The notes under the pieces were generated by a model. The model was not told where the DNA came from. It was given only the letters and a program-made list of their open reading frames with translations, and did not search any database. From Butyrivibrio sp. CAG:318 (GTDB lineage: Bacteria > Bacillota > Clostridia > Lachnospirales > Lachnospiraceae), in contig FR889211.1 in assembly GCA_000431815.1 (NCBI GenBank), positions 1 to 32,308 on the forward strand: a stretch of DNA of 32,308 bases, given 5' to 3'. A program made the translations under genes and the position numbers. The stretch's first letter is position 1; the number at the start of each line of letters is the position of its first letter. Shown one piece after another: positions 7,056 through 15,093 of the stretch.

Positions 7056-7265
7056 TTAGATATTGTCCTGTTCTAATTTAATCACATTCATAATACCACA
7101 ATTCAAGGCTTCACAAATGCGAACCAGCGTTTCCATGCTGATATTCTTTCCCTTGCCCATGTTGGCAATCATATTTGTGGTAAGACCGGCGGCAAGCCGC
7201 AAATCCTCTTTCCTCATGCCACGCTCTTTCAGTGTGTTCCATAGTGGCTGATAACTAATGTGCAT
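7056..7265 (-). CDS. Small XRE-family (Cro/CI-like) regulator
   Basis: 69-residue protein that is essentially one helix-turn-helix domain: ISYQPLWNTLKERGMRKEDL, then AGLTTNMIANMGKGKNIS and METLVRICEALNCGIMNVI. It belongs to the short stand-alone Cro/CI-type regulators common in Clostridia. The start is the ATG at 7265, which opens the typical HISYQPLW motif; the longer frame to 7334 runs over the promoter. The ribosome binding site (GGCGGGAAG) is poor. It lies upstream of the secreted-protein/lipoprotein pair in the same orientation, separated by about 220 AT-rich bases, so it may control that pair. It could equally be a remnant regulator of the mobile element. Confidence 0.82.
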   Translation of the reverse strand: MHISYQPLWNTLKERGMRKEDLRLAAGLTTNMIANMGKGKNISMETLVRICEALNCGIMNVIKLEQDNI

Positions 7266-7307
7266 AGGCTTCCCGCCTTTCTTTCCATCGTCAAGTGTTT
7301 TATACCC

Positions 7308-7336
7308 ATTATAGCAGAAATCTTGCGTTTCCACAA
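7308..7336 (-). promoter_or_regulatory. Promoter of the small XRE gene
   Basis: Leftward -35 TTGTGG (7336-7331), 17-base spacer, and extended -10 TGC-TATAAT (hexamer 7313-7308), about 40 bases before the ATG. A strong sigma-A type match. Confidence 0.72.
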
Positions 7337-7405
7337 TATTTCTTGACTACACCGCCGGTTCCGTCTGGATTGTGCTTTTCCTTTCTCCGCTTTTATTACA
7401 TCTAA

Positions 7406-7777
7406 TTAGCCATGAGCTGCTTCATCGGCAGTTTTCTGGATGAGCCTGATCATCGGTATAACATCCGCATCCATCGAATCGGCTATTGCCGTATCATTGC
7501 CTGTTCCGTATGCATTGCTGAATGCGACAGAATAATCATTAGCCTTTTCCTTGTCGAATGCAATATTATATTCCTCAAGCAGGCTCATGCATCCGTTAAC
7601 GATTCCAAGCACCCAGTTAATGCCATCTATGATCATTTTAAGGTATTCATCCGTATCCGGTTTACGTTCTCCGCGAAGTTCCGCCTTTACCGTATCAATA
7701 CCTCCGATTAATTTCGGAATGTAATCCGCAAGAGTTTCGAGTGCTTCTATCTGGTCATCTTTAATATTATTATCCAT
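7406..7777 (-). CDS. Small helical protein with sigma-28 promoter, unknown function (flagellar island)
   Basis: 123-residue acidic, all-helical protein with no signal peptide or membrane segment. I do not recognise it with certainty. Residues 45-75 form an amphipathic helix pair (EYLKMIIDGINWVLGIVNG), and the C-terminal part carries GND (93-95) followed by spaced aspartates and hydrophobics. A similar GND-D-D pattern occurs at the end of the 105-residue protein at 10162-10479, so the two may be distant relatives. The ribosome binding site is good (AAAGGAG before the ATG). A near-perfect sigma-28 promoter lies 30 bases upstream, which places the gene in the late flagellar regulon. It sits at the edge of the glycosyltransferase island; a helper role in flagellin modification or export is inference. 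Confidence 0.7.
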   Translation of the reverse strand: MDNNIKDDQIEALETLADYIPKLIGGIDTVKAELRGERKPDTDEYLKMIIDGINWVLGIVNGCMSLLEEYNIAFDKEKANDYSVAFSNAYGTGNDTAIADSMDADVIPMIRLIQKTADEAAHG

Positions 7778-7806
7778 TGTTTTTCTCCTTTAGCATATAT
7801 TTAATT

Positions 7807-7833
7807 ATATCGGCCTTCCGGCTGTTTTTCTTA
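7807..7833 (-). promoter_or_regulatory. Sigma-28 (sigma-D) promoter of the 123-residue gene
   Basis: TAAG (7833-7830), 15 bases, GCCGATAT (7814-7807), leftward. The -10 matches the sigma-28/sigma-D consensus GCCGATAT at every base. It is the best-matching member of the set of such sites in this window. Confidence 0.85.
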
Positions 7834-7851
7834 AGAGCAGCTGTATTTTTT

Positions 7852-9006
7852 TCACAATCCCGGGATATACTCCGCCATCTCGTCTATTCTGTCCGTATAG
7901 GTGTGATATCTGCTCACTTTTTCGTATGCCGATGATGCTATCTTTCTGCGCTCATCATCATGTTTCAGGTAATACCCTGCTTTGTCCACAAGTTCTTCCA
8001 TATCGGAGAAGTAGACTATGTCTTCATTTTCTTTGAAAAAAAGCGGCATTTCCGCCTGTCTGTTGCTTATGCAGAAGCCTCCGGCTGCCATAATGTCCCA
8101 TACTCTCAACGGAATCCCGCTTCTGATGCTTCTCAGTGTGAGATTCAGATTAATACGGCTGCGGTTAAAAATAACCGGTGTTTCTTTCCAGTAATCTGCC
8201 AGGCCGCGATTTCTCGCCCTGACAAACCCGCTCTCATCATCCGTATACACGTCCATATCAAAATGCGGTGACAATGCGCCGATTACTTCACGTCTTTCAA
8301 GTTGTGCTATTTTATAGCTCAGCACCGTGGTTGAAAACATCAATGACATATCCGAAAATGACCTGTCCGATTTCTCTATTCTGAAGCATTTCTCAAGTTC
8401 AGCAAGCATATCTCCGTCCAGCACGTCATCGAGCAGATAATCACCGTATACTTTTGTCTGTAACTTTAGTGCAGAATCAAAATACCCCTTCATGTACTCG
8501 GTAAAATGTTCATAAACTTCATCATATGAATTCTTATTATACATACTTCCCACGAATGATATCTCAGACCTGTAGCTATCCGGTGCGGCACTGTTTATGG
8601 CTTTGCGCGACCGTTCTTCGTTACCGCATAACGGCAGGTAATATACCGGTGCTCCCATGTCTTCAAATTCCAGCTGGTTGATTTTGTCAAAAGTAAAAAC
8701 AACATTAACTCCGTTAAATATGCTTTCATGGTACATTGTCGATATCGGGCTGTCACAACACCACGAAACATACTTAAGTCCGGCTGACTCACATATATCC
8801 GATATAAGCGGAAAATAATTAATGCTCATCATAAGATCATACGATCCGCATTTAATTGTTTTTATAAGTTTCTCTTCAAAAGCCTCATCTGCTTCAAACG
8901 TCTTAAGTTCCCCGGTAATCTCAGTTACCTCATGTCCCCTTCCGATAAGATTCTGTTTCAGGTCCTCGTGATTGTACGCTTTCCATTTGTACATTAATAT
9001 TTTCAT
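7852..9006 (-). CDS. CgeB/DUF3880-type glycosyltransferase 1
   Basis: 384-residue cytoplasmic GT-B-type glycosyltransferase of the CgeB family (DUF3880 N-terminal domain, glycosyl transferase group 1-like C-terminal domain). Shared marks are the N-terminal KILMYKWKAYNHEDL strand-loop, DLMMSINYFPLISDICE (residues 57-73), the ISFVGSMY block near 150, and the C-terminal acceptor/donor loop SIRSGIPLRVWDIMAAGGF. The tail YEKVSRYHTYTDRIDEM is also family-like. AGGAG lies eight bases before the ATG. It follows the GT2-TPR gene by five bases, so the two form an operon. Two more paralogs lie rightward at 16854-19192. Addition of sugars to flagellin or a flagellin glycan is inferred from the island context; donor and acceptor are unknown. 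Confidence 0.85.
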   Translation of the reverse strand: MKILMYKWKAYNHEDLKQNLIGRGHEVTEITGELKTFEADEAFEEKLIKTIKCGSYDLMMSINYFPLISDICESAGLKYVSWCCDSPISTMYHESIFNGVNVVFTFDKINQLEFEDMGAPVYYLPLCGNEERSRKAINSAAPDSYRSEISFVGSMYNKNSYDEVYEHFTEYMKGYFDSALKLQTKVYGDYLLDDVLDGDMLAELEKCFRIEKSDRSFSDMSLMFSTTVLSYKIAQLERREVIGALSPHFDMDVYTDDESGFVRARNRGLADYWKETPVIFNRSRINLNLTLRSIRSGIPLRVWDIMAAGGFCISNRQAEMPLFFKENEDIVYFSDMEELVDKAGYYLKHDDERRKIASSAYEKVSRYHTYTDRIDEMAEYIPGL

Positions 9007-9011
9007 AAAGT

Positions 9012-10055
9012 CTACTCCTGCAATGCTTTAAGTCTTTGCAAAGCCTTATCATATTGTCCACACTGTCTGTACAGATATACTGCTTCTTCTGTGTTTCCAA
9101 GGCACTCCCTGATAACTCCCGCGTTGTATATTGCCTTGTATGAATTGACTCCTTCGGTGCGGCACTCCTTTACATCTGTCGCAGACATAAACATGGCATA
9201 CGCTTTATCATACATCATATTATTCATATATATCAGTCCCATAACAAAACGATACTCTGCCGTGTTTCCAAATTCTGTGCTAAGATTTTCCAAAAGCATG
9301 GCCTGATTACTTCTTCCCGTATTCAGCATAGCATATCCGTAACTAACTATAAGATCTTCCACCCATTCAAGATTCTCATCAAGTTCAAGATACGTGGCTT
9401 TGTCAAAATACTTATATGCATTTTCATAATCGTTTTTCATATAGTAACTTTTGCCAAGCTGGTACAAAATATAAGCATCATCAGGGTTATCGTTGTATTC
9501 TCTGAGCAATAATTCTATATTTCTGTCTGCCTTACGTTCCAGTTGTTCTGCATCTCCGTCATATCCGCTATGCATGAATTCCGCCGGCAGATCATACACT
9601 TCATACTGTTTTCTGTCTTTACTTACAATCTGCTCATGTATTCTTCCTGTATATTCATAAAATCTGCGGTCATAGTACCTTTTAAGTCTCCACTCTTCCC
9701 TGTAATGTTCTCCATTTCGGGTGTAATCATTAACAACAAGGCTGCGTCCGATGCCTTTCTCGCATGAAAGCTTCAACAGCCCTTCATAATCTATACTGCA
9801 TGCGGTCTCATCGCTGTCCACTACAAGTATTCTGTCGTTTGATGCCATTGAGGCCGCGTAATTTCTTGCCGCAGCAAAATCGTCAATCCATTTGTAATAA
9901 AATATATGATTTGTATACTTCTTTGCCATTTTCACTGTTCCATCATCAGAACCGGTATCAACGACAACCACTTCAAACGGATATTCAGATAATGCTTTAA
10001 GGCATTTCTCAAGTTTGTCTTTTTCGTTTTTGGTAATTATACAGACTGATATCAT
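9012..10055 (-). CDS. GT2 glycosyltransferase with C-terminal TPR repeats
   Basis: 347-residue protein. Residues 1-100 are a GT-A family 2 domain: ISVCIITKNEKDKLEKCL, VVVDTGSDDGT (31-40), the AAARN motif and VVDSDE (78-83) as the metal/nucleotide-sugar DxD-like site. The C-terminal half (about 190-345) carries TPR-like helices such as ILYQLGKSYYMKNDYENAYKYF and AIYNAGVIRECLGN. This fold is seen in SunS-type and other protein-directed glycosyltransferases, where the TPRs hold the acceptor. The start is ATG 10055 with GAGGTGG upstream; the frame could also begin at GTG 10067, which overlaps that site. It heads an operon with the CgeB-type gene. An intracellular role in modifying flagellin is plausible but unproven. 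Confidence 0.87.
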   Translation of the reverse strand: MISVCIITKNEKDKLEKCLKALSEYPFEVVVVDTGSDDGTVKMAKKYTNHIFYYKWIDDFAAARNYAASMASNDRILVVDSDETACSIDYEGLLKLSCEKGIGRSLVVNDYTRNGEHYREEWRLKRYYDRRFYEYTGRIHEQIVSKDRKQYEVYDLPAEFMHSGYDGDAEQLERKADRNIELLLREYNDNPDDAYILYQLGKSYYMKNDYENAYKYFDKATYLELDENLEWVEDLIVSYGYAMLNTGRSNQAMLLENLSTEFGNTAEYRFVMGLIYMNNMMYDKAYAMFMSATDVKECRTEGVNSYKAIYNAGVIRECLGNTEEAVYLYRQCGQYDKALQRLKALQE

Positions 10056-10104
10056 ACCGGTTTCCACCTCGTTTCCAGAAATTACTTATTAGTTCTACAC
10101 TACT

Positions 10105-10124
10105 CCGGATAATTATGCTATAAT
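10105..10124 (+). promoter_or_regulatory. Promoter of the small gene and Maf-type operon
   Basis: Extended -10 TGC-TATAAT (hexamer 10119-10124, TG at 10116), preceded 19 bases upstream by a partial -35 (TCTACA). It lies about 38 bases before the ATG at 10162, in the divergent gap between the GT2-TPR and Maf-type operons. The CCGGATAA at 10106 nearby is only a poor sigma-28 match. Confidence 0.5.
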
Positions 10125-10161
10125 TATATTATCATATGCTTTTAATAAAGGAAATTATTTT

Positions 10162-10479
10162 ATGAAGGAATTTATTGATTATATCAATTCTCTTATAGCT
10201 GACTGTGAAGAAATATCCATGCTTATTTTATCAAACGAAGACTGTTCGGAAAAACTTTCAACATTCTGTTCGCAAATGTTAAATTTTGTTTCACAAATAT
10301 ACGAGTTATACTCGACACCCGAATATTCAGGCAGAAACGAAGATATCCAGAATTGGATTTTACAGGTTCAACGCCTCACGGAGGCATGTTCGGGCAATGA
10401 TCTGTTGTACCTGGTTGACATTATAGATTATGAAATCAAAAATAATCTTACAGAAGTAATACACATTTTGGAGGACTGA
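10162..10479 (+). CDS. Small helical protein upstream of a Maf-type glycosyltransferase, unknown
   Basis: 105-residue acidic, all-helical protein without signal peptide. It begins KEFIDYINSLIADCEE and ends with the GND-LLYLVDIIDYEI segment (residues 78-92), resembling the end of the 123-residue protein at 7406-7777. It has an AAAGGAAA ribosome binding site. It lies only two bases ahead of the Maf-type gene, whose GGAGGA ribosome binding site is inside this gene's last codons, so the two are translationally coupled. Small helical genes of this type occur next to motility-associated glycosyltransferases in other Firmicutes, from memory. A subunit or chaperone role for the transferase or for flagellin is inference. 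Confidence 0.7.
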   Translation: MKEFIDYINSLIADCEEISMLILSNEDCSEKLSTFCSQMLNFVSQIYELYSTPEYSGRNEDIQNWILQVQRLTEACSGNDLLYLVDIIDYEIKNNLTEVIHILED

Positions 10480-10481
10480 TT

Positions 10482-12170
10482 ATGAGTGCCGGTTATATTA
10501 ATATCGATGGACGTGACATAATGACCTATGACCATAACGGTTATACTTACAGGCTTGAGAGCCTTTATTATGCTGATAAATACGAACAAATGTGGGCCAA
10601 AGGCCATCTATCACAGTACCGTCATGCACGCTACCTTGTATTTGGTCTGGGAAGCGGCAGTTTCCTTCGCGCCCTTCTCAATATCATCCCTGAAGATGCT
10701 TTGGTAATCGTATATGAACCTGACAGATCGGTATACGAACTTGCATGTTCACGTTTTAACGCAGATATAGTTCTTGCAGATGAACGCATCCGTTTTTTAT
10801 GTAATTCCGAATATGCAGACATATTCTCTTTACTTACTTCAAATATGTCATTTTATGATATCAACGGATGCCATATATGCATTCATCCGAATTATGCTTC
10901 AATATTTGCAGATGAATATAATACGTTTAGTAAGGCTGTATCTGATTGTGCCATACAGAAGGAATTCGGAATAGATACCACTATTTTGAACGGTAAAATT
11001 CTCGTCGATAATGTTTTTGCCAATTTATTGCATTTAAATAATAATTATACAATCGAAACGCTGAAGAATAGTTTTACTTCTTCCGTTTCAGCCGTATTGA
11101 TTGCTTCCGGTCCCTCCCTTGATTCCTCTATCGAAACCATAAAAAGAATGAAAGGACACTTTTTCCTGTTATGCGTGGATTCCGCGCTCCCGACATTAAT
11201 GAAAAATGATATTGTCCCTGACATGTTTATATCTGTCGATTCCGTTAAGGAACTGGCCAATTTTACCGATCCAAGAATCGCAGCAATTCCGGCTATTTTC
11301 CCGACCACATGCAATCACCGGATTTTTGAATACCATAAAGCTCCTGCTTTCTTCTATTCATACGGAGATGACATTGTTGATTTTATTGCAGCAGAGAACA
11401 ATTCTGCAATCCCGCATCTTGAGGCCAACAGTTCCGTATCCAATCATGCGTTTGCAGCATGCCTGTATCTAAACCTCCGCAACATTATATGTATTGGGTT
11501 GGATTTGGCTTTTCCGGGAAACTCAACGCATTCCAAAAATGCGGTAATGTACTCTGATATATCTTCCCTGAAAGACCGCGTTACACTCCCCGTTAAATGC
11601 AATAACGGTCAGACCGTAATGACGGATCTTCAGATGAATCTGTATCGCATACTTCTTGAAGACAGAATCCGTATTCATCAGGATATAAATGTCATTAATA
11701 CTTCCATATGCGGTGCTTATATAGAGGGCTCTGAATTTATGAACATTGAAGCCGCAGCAGATGAATATTCTGTTCCATGTTTTAATTTGGATTTATCCCA
11801 CATTGATAAATCCGGATGGGATTTTAAACAGCCTTTTAAAAAAATCATCACAAGCCAGACGGATTTCTATGAAGGACTCATCAAAACATCTGAGCAGCTT
11901 GATAAGATGAAGTCTTTATACTCCTATTTTGATGACGATACCATCCAGAGCATTCTCGCCTCCTGTGATGAATTATTCAATATTATCAATAACCGTTTTG
12001 ATTTACAATGTATTTGCCATTATATTTCTGCCGACATCCAGTTTGAAATGAAAGACATAAACAATAACACAGATCCTCTTTCTGTTATCGCAAAATATCA
12101 AACATTTTTTAAAGGATTTGCAGATGCATATAATCATATTATCCAGCTGGAAAATAATTACATATTATAG
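10482..12170 (+). CDS. Motility-associated factor (Maf) glycosyltransferase, MptE-like/DUF115
   Basis: 562-residue cytoplasmic protein with the DUF115/MptE-like domain that defines the Maf family, thought to transfer nonulosonic acids (pseudaminic, legionaminic or sialic) to Ser/Thr of flagellin. Visible marks are a Rossmann-like YLVFGLGSGSFL and VIVYEPD near residues 51-81, ASGPSLDSS at 208-216, VDSALPTLMKNDIVPDMFIS at 232-251 and GLDLAFPGNSTH at 339-350. The C-terminal 150 residues are helical. GGAGGA lies in the upstream gene's end. Its last 13 bases overlap the end of the convergent neuC gene. A second Maf-type gene lies next to flagellin, so the two may serve different sites or sugars. 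Confidence 0.88.
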   Translation: MSAGYINIDGRDIMTYDHNGYTYRLESLYYADKYEQMWAKGHLSQYRHARYLVFGLGSGSFLRALLNIIPEDALVIVYEPDRSVYELACSRFNADIVLADERIRFLCNSEYADIFSLLTSNMSFYDINGCHICIHPNYASIFADEYNTFSKAVSDCAIQKEFGIDTTILNGKILVDNVFANLLHLNNNYTIETLKNSFTSSVSAVLIASGPSLDSSIETIKRMKGHFFLLCVDSALPTLMKNDIVPDMFISVDSVKELANFTDPRIAAIPAIFPTTCNHRIFEYHKAPAFFYSYGDDIVDFIAAENNSAIPHLEANSSVSNHAFAACLYLNLRNIICIGLDLAFPGNSTHSKNAVMYSDISSLKDRVTLPVKCNNGQTVMTDLQMNLYRILLEDRIRIHQDINVINTSICGAYIEGSEFMNIEAAADEYSVPCFNLDLSHIDKSGWDFKQPFKKIITSQTDFYEGLIKTSEQLDKMKSLYSYFDDDTIQSILASCDELFNIINNRFDLQCICHYISADIQFEMKDINNNTDPLSVIAKYQTFFKGFADAYNHIIQLENNYIL

Positions 12171-13303
12171 AATTCTTTAGGATTATTCGTGTCACTCTCT
12201 ATTCTGCCAAGAAGTTCTATGGTTGTTTTATAGTACATATTGGCAGAATCGGGAATGTAATACGGATTAACCGGCACAATTTCTTTATATGACAAAAGGA
12301 CTTTGTCTAACGCAGCCGAAATTTCTGTTACATCACACCTGACATCTATGACAGAATTTCCACGAACCCTGCCTTTCTGTCTGTCACCTATATTTATGGT
12401 GTATACTCCAAGGCTTGGGGCCTCTATGATTCCCGATGAGGAATTTCCAATAAGACAGATAGAATTACGCAGCAGGTAATGATATGCATCTGTATGAAGA
12501 TTTTCATAATATACTGCATTATCATTAGCATCAACGTAATCTCTTACTGCTTTTCTTATTTGACCTGAATGTGTATCGGCATTGCTGCCAAGAAAAACAA
12601 ATTTATAGTCTTTACAGCCATCAATTGCAGCAAGCAGCATATTTACCTGTTCAAGCGGGCTTGTCTTCGTCAGCGTTTCCGGATGAAAAAGAACCGTAAA
12701 ATATTTTCTTTCAGGCAGATTTTTTATCTGCTCAGGAACATTGGCTTCTTCTATATACATGCAATTCTCCGCACCAAGTGCGCCAAGGCAGAATACCCTG
12801 TCAGGATTCTCACCAAGCTGGATTACCCTGCGGCGGTACTCCTGTGTTGCCGTAAAATGATACAGTGACATTTTGGTTATACAATGCCTTATAAATTCAT
12901 CATAATTTCCATATGTTGCCTCTCCTCCATGTATATGAAGTATGGGTATTCTCTGCATAGCGGCAGCTGTCGCTACGGACAACATCTCATAGCGATCTCC
13001 AAGTATTATCAGCAGATCATATTTATTCTTTCCAAAAAAATGTCCGAAATCATCGAGCGTCTCCGACATTGTATGAATTATTCCTATATTATCCGATGTG
13101 TCCAGATGAACTTCTATTTCTGCACCTACCTTAAATCCATCACGATAAATCAAATCCACCTGATGTCCGTAATCATTATCCAGCAATGCACCTGTTACCA
13201 ATATTTCCAGGCTCACGGATTCATCATCATCAAGTTTTCTTAAATATCTGCGCATTATTCCGTAATCAGCTCTGGAACCGGTTGCAAAAGCTATTTTTTT
13301 CAT
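12158..13303 (-). CDS. neuC: UDP-GlcNAc 2-epimerase (hydrolysing), NeuC/LegG type
   Basis: 381-residue cytoplasmic enzyme of the NeuC family. It releases UDP from a UDP-HexNAc and inverts C2, making ManNAc (or the legionaminate analogue) for NeuB. The N-terminus IAFATGSRADYGIMR is the family signature, and IHGGEATYGNYDEFIRH and the SSSGIIEAPSLG nucleotide site near residue 290 follow. The length is typical. It is the last gene of the neuD-neuB-SGNH-neuA-neuC operon, overlapping neuA by 4 bases (ATGA). It overlaps the convergent Maf-type gene by 13 bases. Sequence alone cannot separate NeuC from LegG. The absence of a 4,6-dehydratase and an aminotransferase in the window favours, but does not prove, a Neu5Ac-like product. 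Confidence 0.9.
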   Translation of the reverse strand: MKKIAFATGSRADYGIMRRYLRKLDDDESVSLEILVTGALLDNDYGHQVDLIYRDGFKVGAEIEVHLDTSDNIGIIHTMSETLDDFGHFFGKNKYDLLIILGDRYEMLSVATAAAMQRIPILHIHGGEATYGNYDEFIRHCITKMSLYHFTATQEYRRRVIQLGENPDRVFCLGALGAENCMYIEEANVPEQIKNLPERKYFTVLFHPETLTKTSPLEQVNMLLAAIDGCKDYKFVFLGSNADTHSGQIRKAVRDYVDANDNAVYYENLHTDAYHYLLRNSICLIGNSSSGIIEAPSLGVYTINIGDRQKGRVRGNSVIDVRCDVTEISAALDKVLLSYKEIVPVNPYYIPDSANMYYKTTIELLGRIESDTNNPKEFYNM

Positions 13304-13989
13304 ATTCTGCCACTCACTTTCTTATTCATACATATGCATGCCAGTTCATAATCGAGTTCATCATCTATATCAACAGAATCGAAGCGGTTCATAATATATG
13401 ATATACTTTTTGCTCCGAAAAAATGTTTCCGGCTAAGATATGCATCCGGTTTGGCAATGAATATCGCACCATTGGGTGAATATTCCTTATATGCCTGTCT
13501 CCTGTAATTGGAAAAATCCGTATCAAAATATTTAAGGCTTTCATCTTCATCAATAGGTTTTACGAGAACCGCGCTATGTTCTGCCTCCTTAACAGATACC
13601 AGAAAATCGAAGTTGGGCATATTCCTTTCAAATTTATCCACAGCTTCCCTGACATGATTTTCATCTCTCAACGGTGAGGTCGGCTGCAATAACATAAAAT
13701 AATCCAACGGTTCCTTAAGCCTGTCCAATATATCCTCCAACACCATGAATGTCGTTGCCTTATCATCGGACAGTTTTGCACCGCGGTACATAACTTCTGC
13801 GCCGTATTGCTTTGCAATTTTACCGTATTCTTCGGAATCGGTTGAAACAATGACTCTGTTAAAGCAGCTGCTTTTTATGGCTGCTTCGATCGAATACGCC
13901 ATAAGCGGCCTGCCGCACAAATCTATGATATTTTTATCTTTTAATCCTTTTGACCCGGAACGTGCGGGAATGATAGCTATTTTATTCAT
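13300..13989 (-). CDS. neuA: CMP-nonulosonate (acylneuraminate) cytidylyltransferase
   Basis: 229-residue enzyme that activates a nonulosonic acid with CTP to give the CMP-sugar used by Maf-type transferases. All key motifs are present: the nucleotide loop IPARSGSKGLKDKN (residues 5-18), LLQPTSPLR near 94, YSPNGAIF near 174 and the metal-binding SVDIDDELDYELA near the C-terminus. The length equals the catalytic domain alone. The start is ATG 13989, where the signature begins; a longer frame to 14124 is antisense-like sequence inside the neighbour. It overlaps the upstream SGNH gene by 8 bases. It is notable that the neighbouring protein carries a second, degenerate copy of this domain, so catalysis should rest on this one. 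Confidence 0.92.
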   Translation of the reverse strand: MNKIAIIPARSGSKGLKDKNIIDLCGRPLMAYSIEAAIKSSCFNRVIVSTDSEEYGKIAKQYGAEVMYRGAKLSDDKATTFMVLEDILDRLKEPLDYFMLLQPTSPLRDENHVREAVDKFERNMPNFDFLVSVKEAEHSAVLVKPIDEDESLKYFDTDFSNYRRQAYKEYSPNGAIFIAKPDAYLSRKHFFGAKSISYIMNRFDSVDIDDELDYELACICMNKKVSGRI

Positions 13990-15091
13990 TTTCCAATTCT
14001 CTTTCCACAATGCGTTGTAATAATGTATACCCATTTTCATTAAGATGCAGCCCATCTTCTGTATAATCCGGGTTGAGCTCTCCGTACCCGTTATCCATCT
14101 CGGGCGTACCGATCCATCTGACATCAGGCATACATTCCTTCAAAGCCTTATTCAATTCATCTATTGCCTTATTGCTCCGGTCCATTCTGCCGTTAGTATG
14201 AAGACAGTTAATAAAATATATGGCTGCTTGCGGTTTACGCGCACGTATATATTCAATTGTTTTCCGGATGCTATGGCACATATCATCAATGCTATAATTA
14301 TATATTATATCATTAGTCCCATGCATTACAATATACTTATTCTCATTGCAATTAATAAGTTCCGGTTCCAATATGTAATCATTATACTCAAAACTCGAAA
14401 TCCCGCTTATTCCGCAATTACGCACTTTCATTCCTGATATGGAATCAATCTTCCACCTGTCAATCTGTGAATGTCCTATCATACATATTCCGTCAGATTC
14501 TGACTGCATGATACTTTTTTTGTTGTCAATATCGTTTAATATATTTTGCTTTAAAAGTTGTGCATTAATCTCTTTTTTCCGGAGCACAAGTGCCAGTTCA
14601 AAATTATTGACAGAATCAGCTGCAAGTGCTTCCTTGTCATCAAGTTCGTAAAACTGTGGACAATTTCGGCTGCCATCATCAATATAAAATACATTGACCG
14701 GTTCCGGTTCCATCTTTCCACGCATCATAATACATGAAGAATCCGTATTTATCGCACGCCTTCCGGCTGCCGACACCATAACTCCGCCCCTGTATATATT
14801 TAAGGCCATGCTCAATGTCCGTGACTTTAAAAAAGCCGCACATCCGGACACAACAACAACTTCCGTCTGACGCGGCATCTCTTCTGACACTGTTACACCA
14901 TTTATGCCTGATGCGATATCTTTAATTTTGTTGTTATCAGTAACTACAATCGTCTCATCTATATCCGGACAGTTTAAAACCGCATTTACCGCATATGTAA
15001 ACAACGGTCTGCCCCACAAGTTCAGTTCGAGGAAATTACATTCCGATGTATTGTCTGTTCTGCAATCAACCGCAGCTGTGTATTTACCCAT
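13982..15091 (-). CDS. Degenerate cytidylyltransferase domain fused to SGNH hydrolase
   Basis: 369-residue two-domain protein. Residues 1-190 align by eye with NeuA: ELNLWGRPLFTYAVNAVL matches the region after the nucleotide loop, and SVNNFELALVLRKKE matches the end of the domain. However, the IPARxGSK loop is replaced by VDCRTDNTSE and the LQPTSP motif is missing, so CTP activation looks lost. Residues 205-369 are an SGNH/GDSL hydrolase: GHSQIDRW (block I, GHS in place of GDS), GISGISS, HGTNDI (GTND) and DGLHLNENG (catalytic Asp/His). In group B streptococcal NeuA a C-terminal SGNH domain is a sialate O-acetylesterase, so this is probably a sugar esterase on a pseudo-enzyme scaffold. AGGAAG precedes the ATG at 15091, two bases after neuB. 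Confidence 0.82.
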   Translation of the reverse strand: MGKYTAAVDCRTDNTSECNFLELNLWGRPLFTYAVNAVLNCPDIDETIVVTDNNKIKDIASGINGVTVSEEMPRQTEVVVVSGCAAFLKSRTLSMALNIYRGGVMVSAAGRRAINTDSSCIMMRGKMEPEPVNVFYIDDGSRNCPQFYELDDKEALAADSVNNFELALVLRKKEINAQLLKQNILNDIDNKKSIMQSESDGICMIGHSQIDRWKIDSISGMKVRNCGISGISSFEYNDYILEPELINCNENKYIVMHGTNDIIYNYSIDDMCHSIRKTIEYIRARKPQAAIYFINCLHTNGRMDRSNKAIDELNKALKECMPDVRWIGTPEMDNGYGELNPDYTEDGLHLNENGYTLLQRIVERELENE

Positions 15092-15093
15092 AT

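Noticed and set aside
10106..10113. CCGGATAA as a sigma-28 -10 for the small gene at 10162
   Set aside because: The core CCGA is broken by an inserted G and there is no suitable -35; the extended -10 TATAAT nearby fits better.
12884..13243. Rightward frame opposite neuC
   Set aside because: Antisense to conserved NeuC motifs; no start signal.
13745..14437. Rightward frames opposite neuA and the SGNH gene
   Set aside because: Shadows of conserved catalytic domains.
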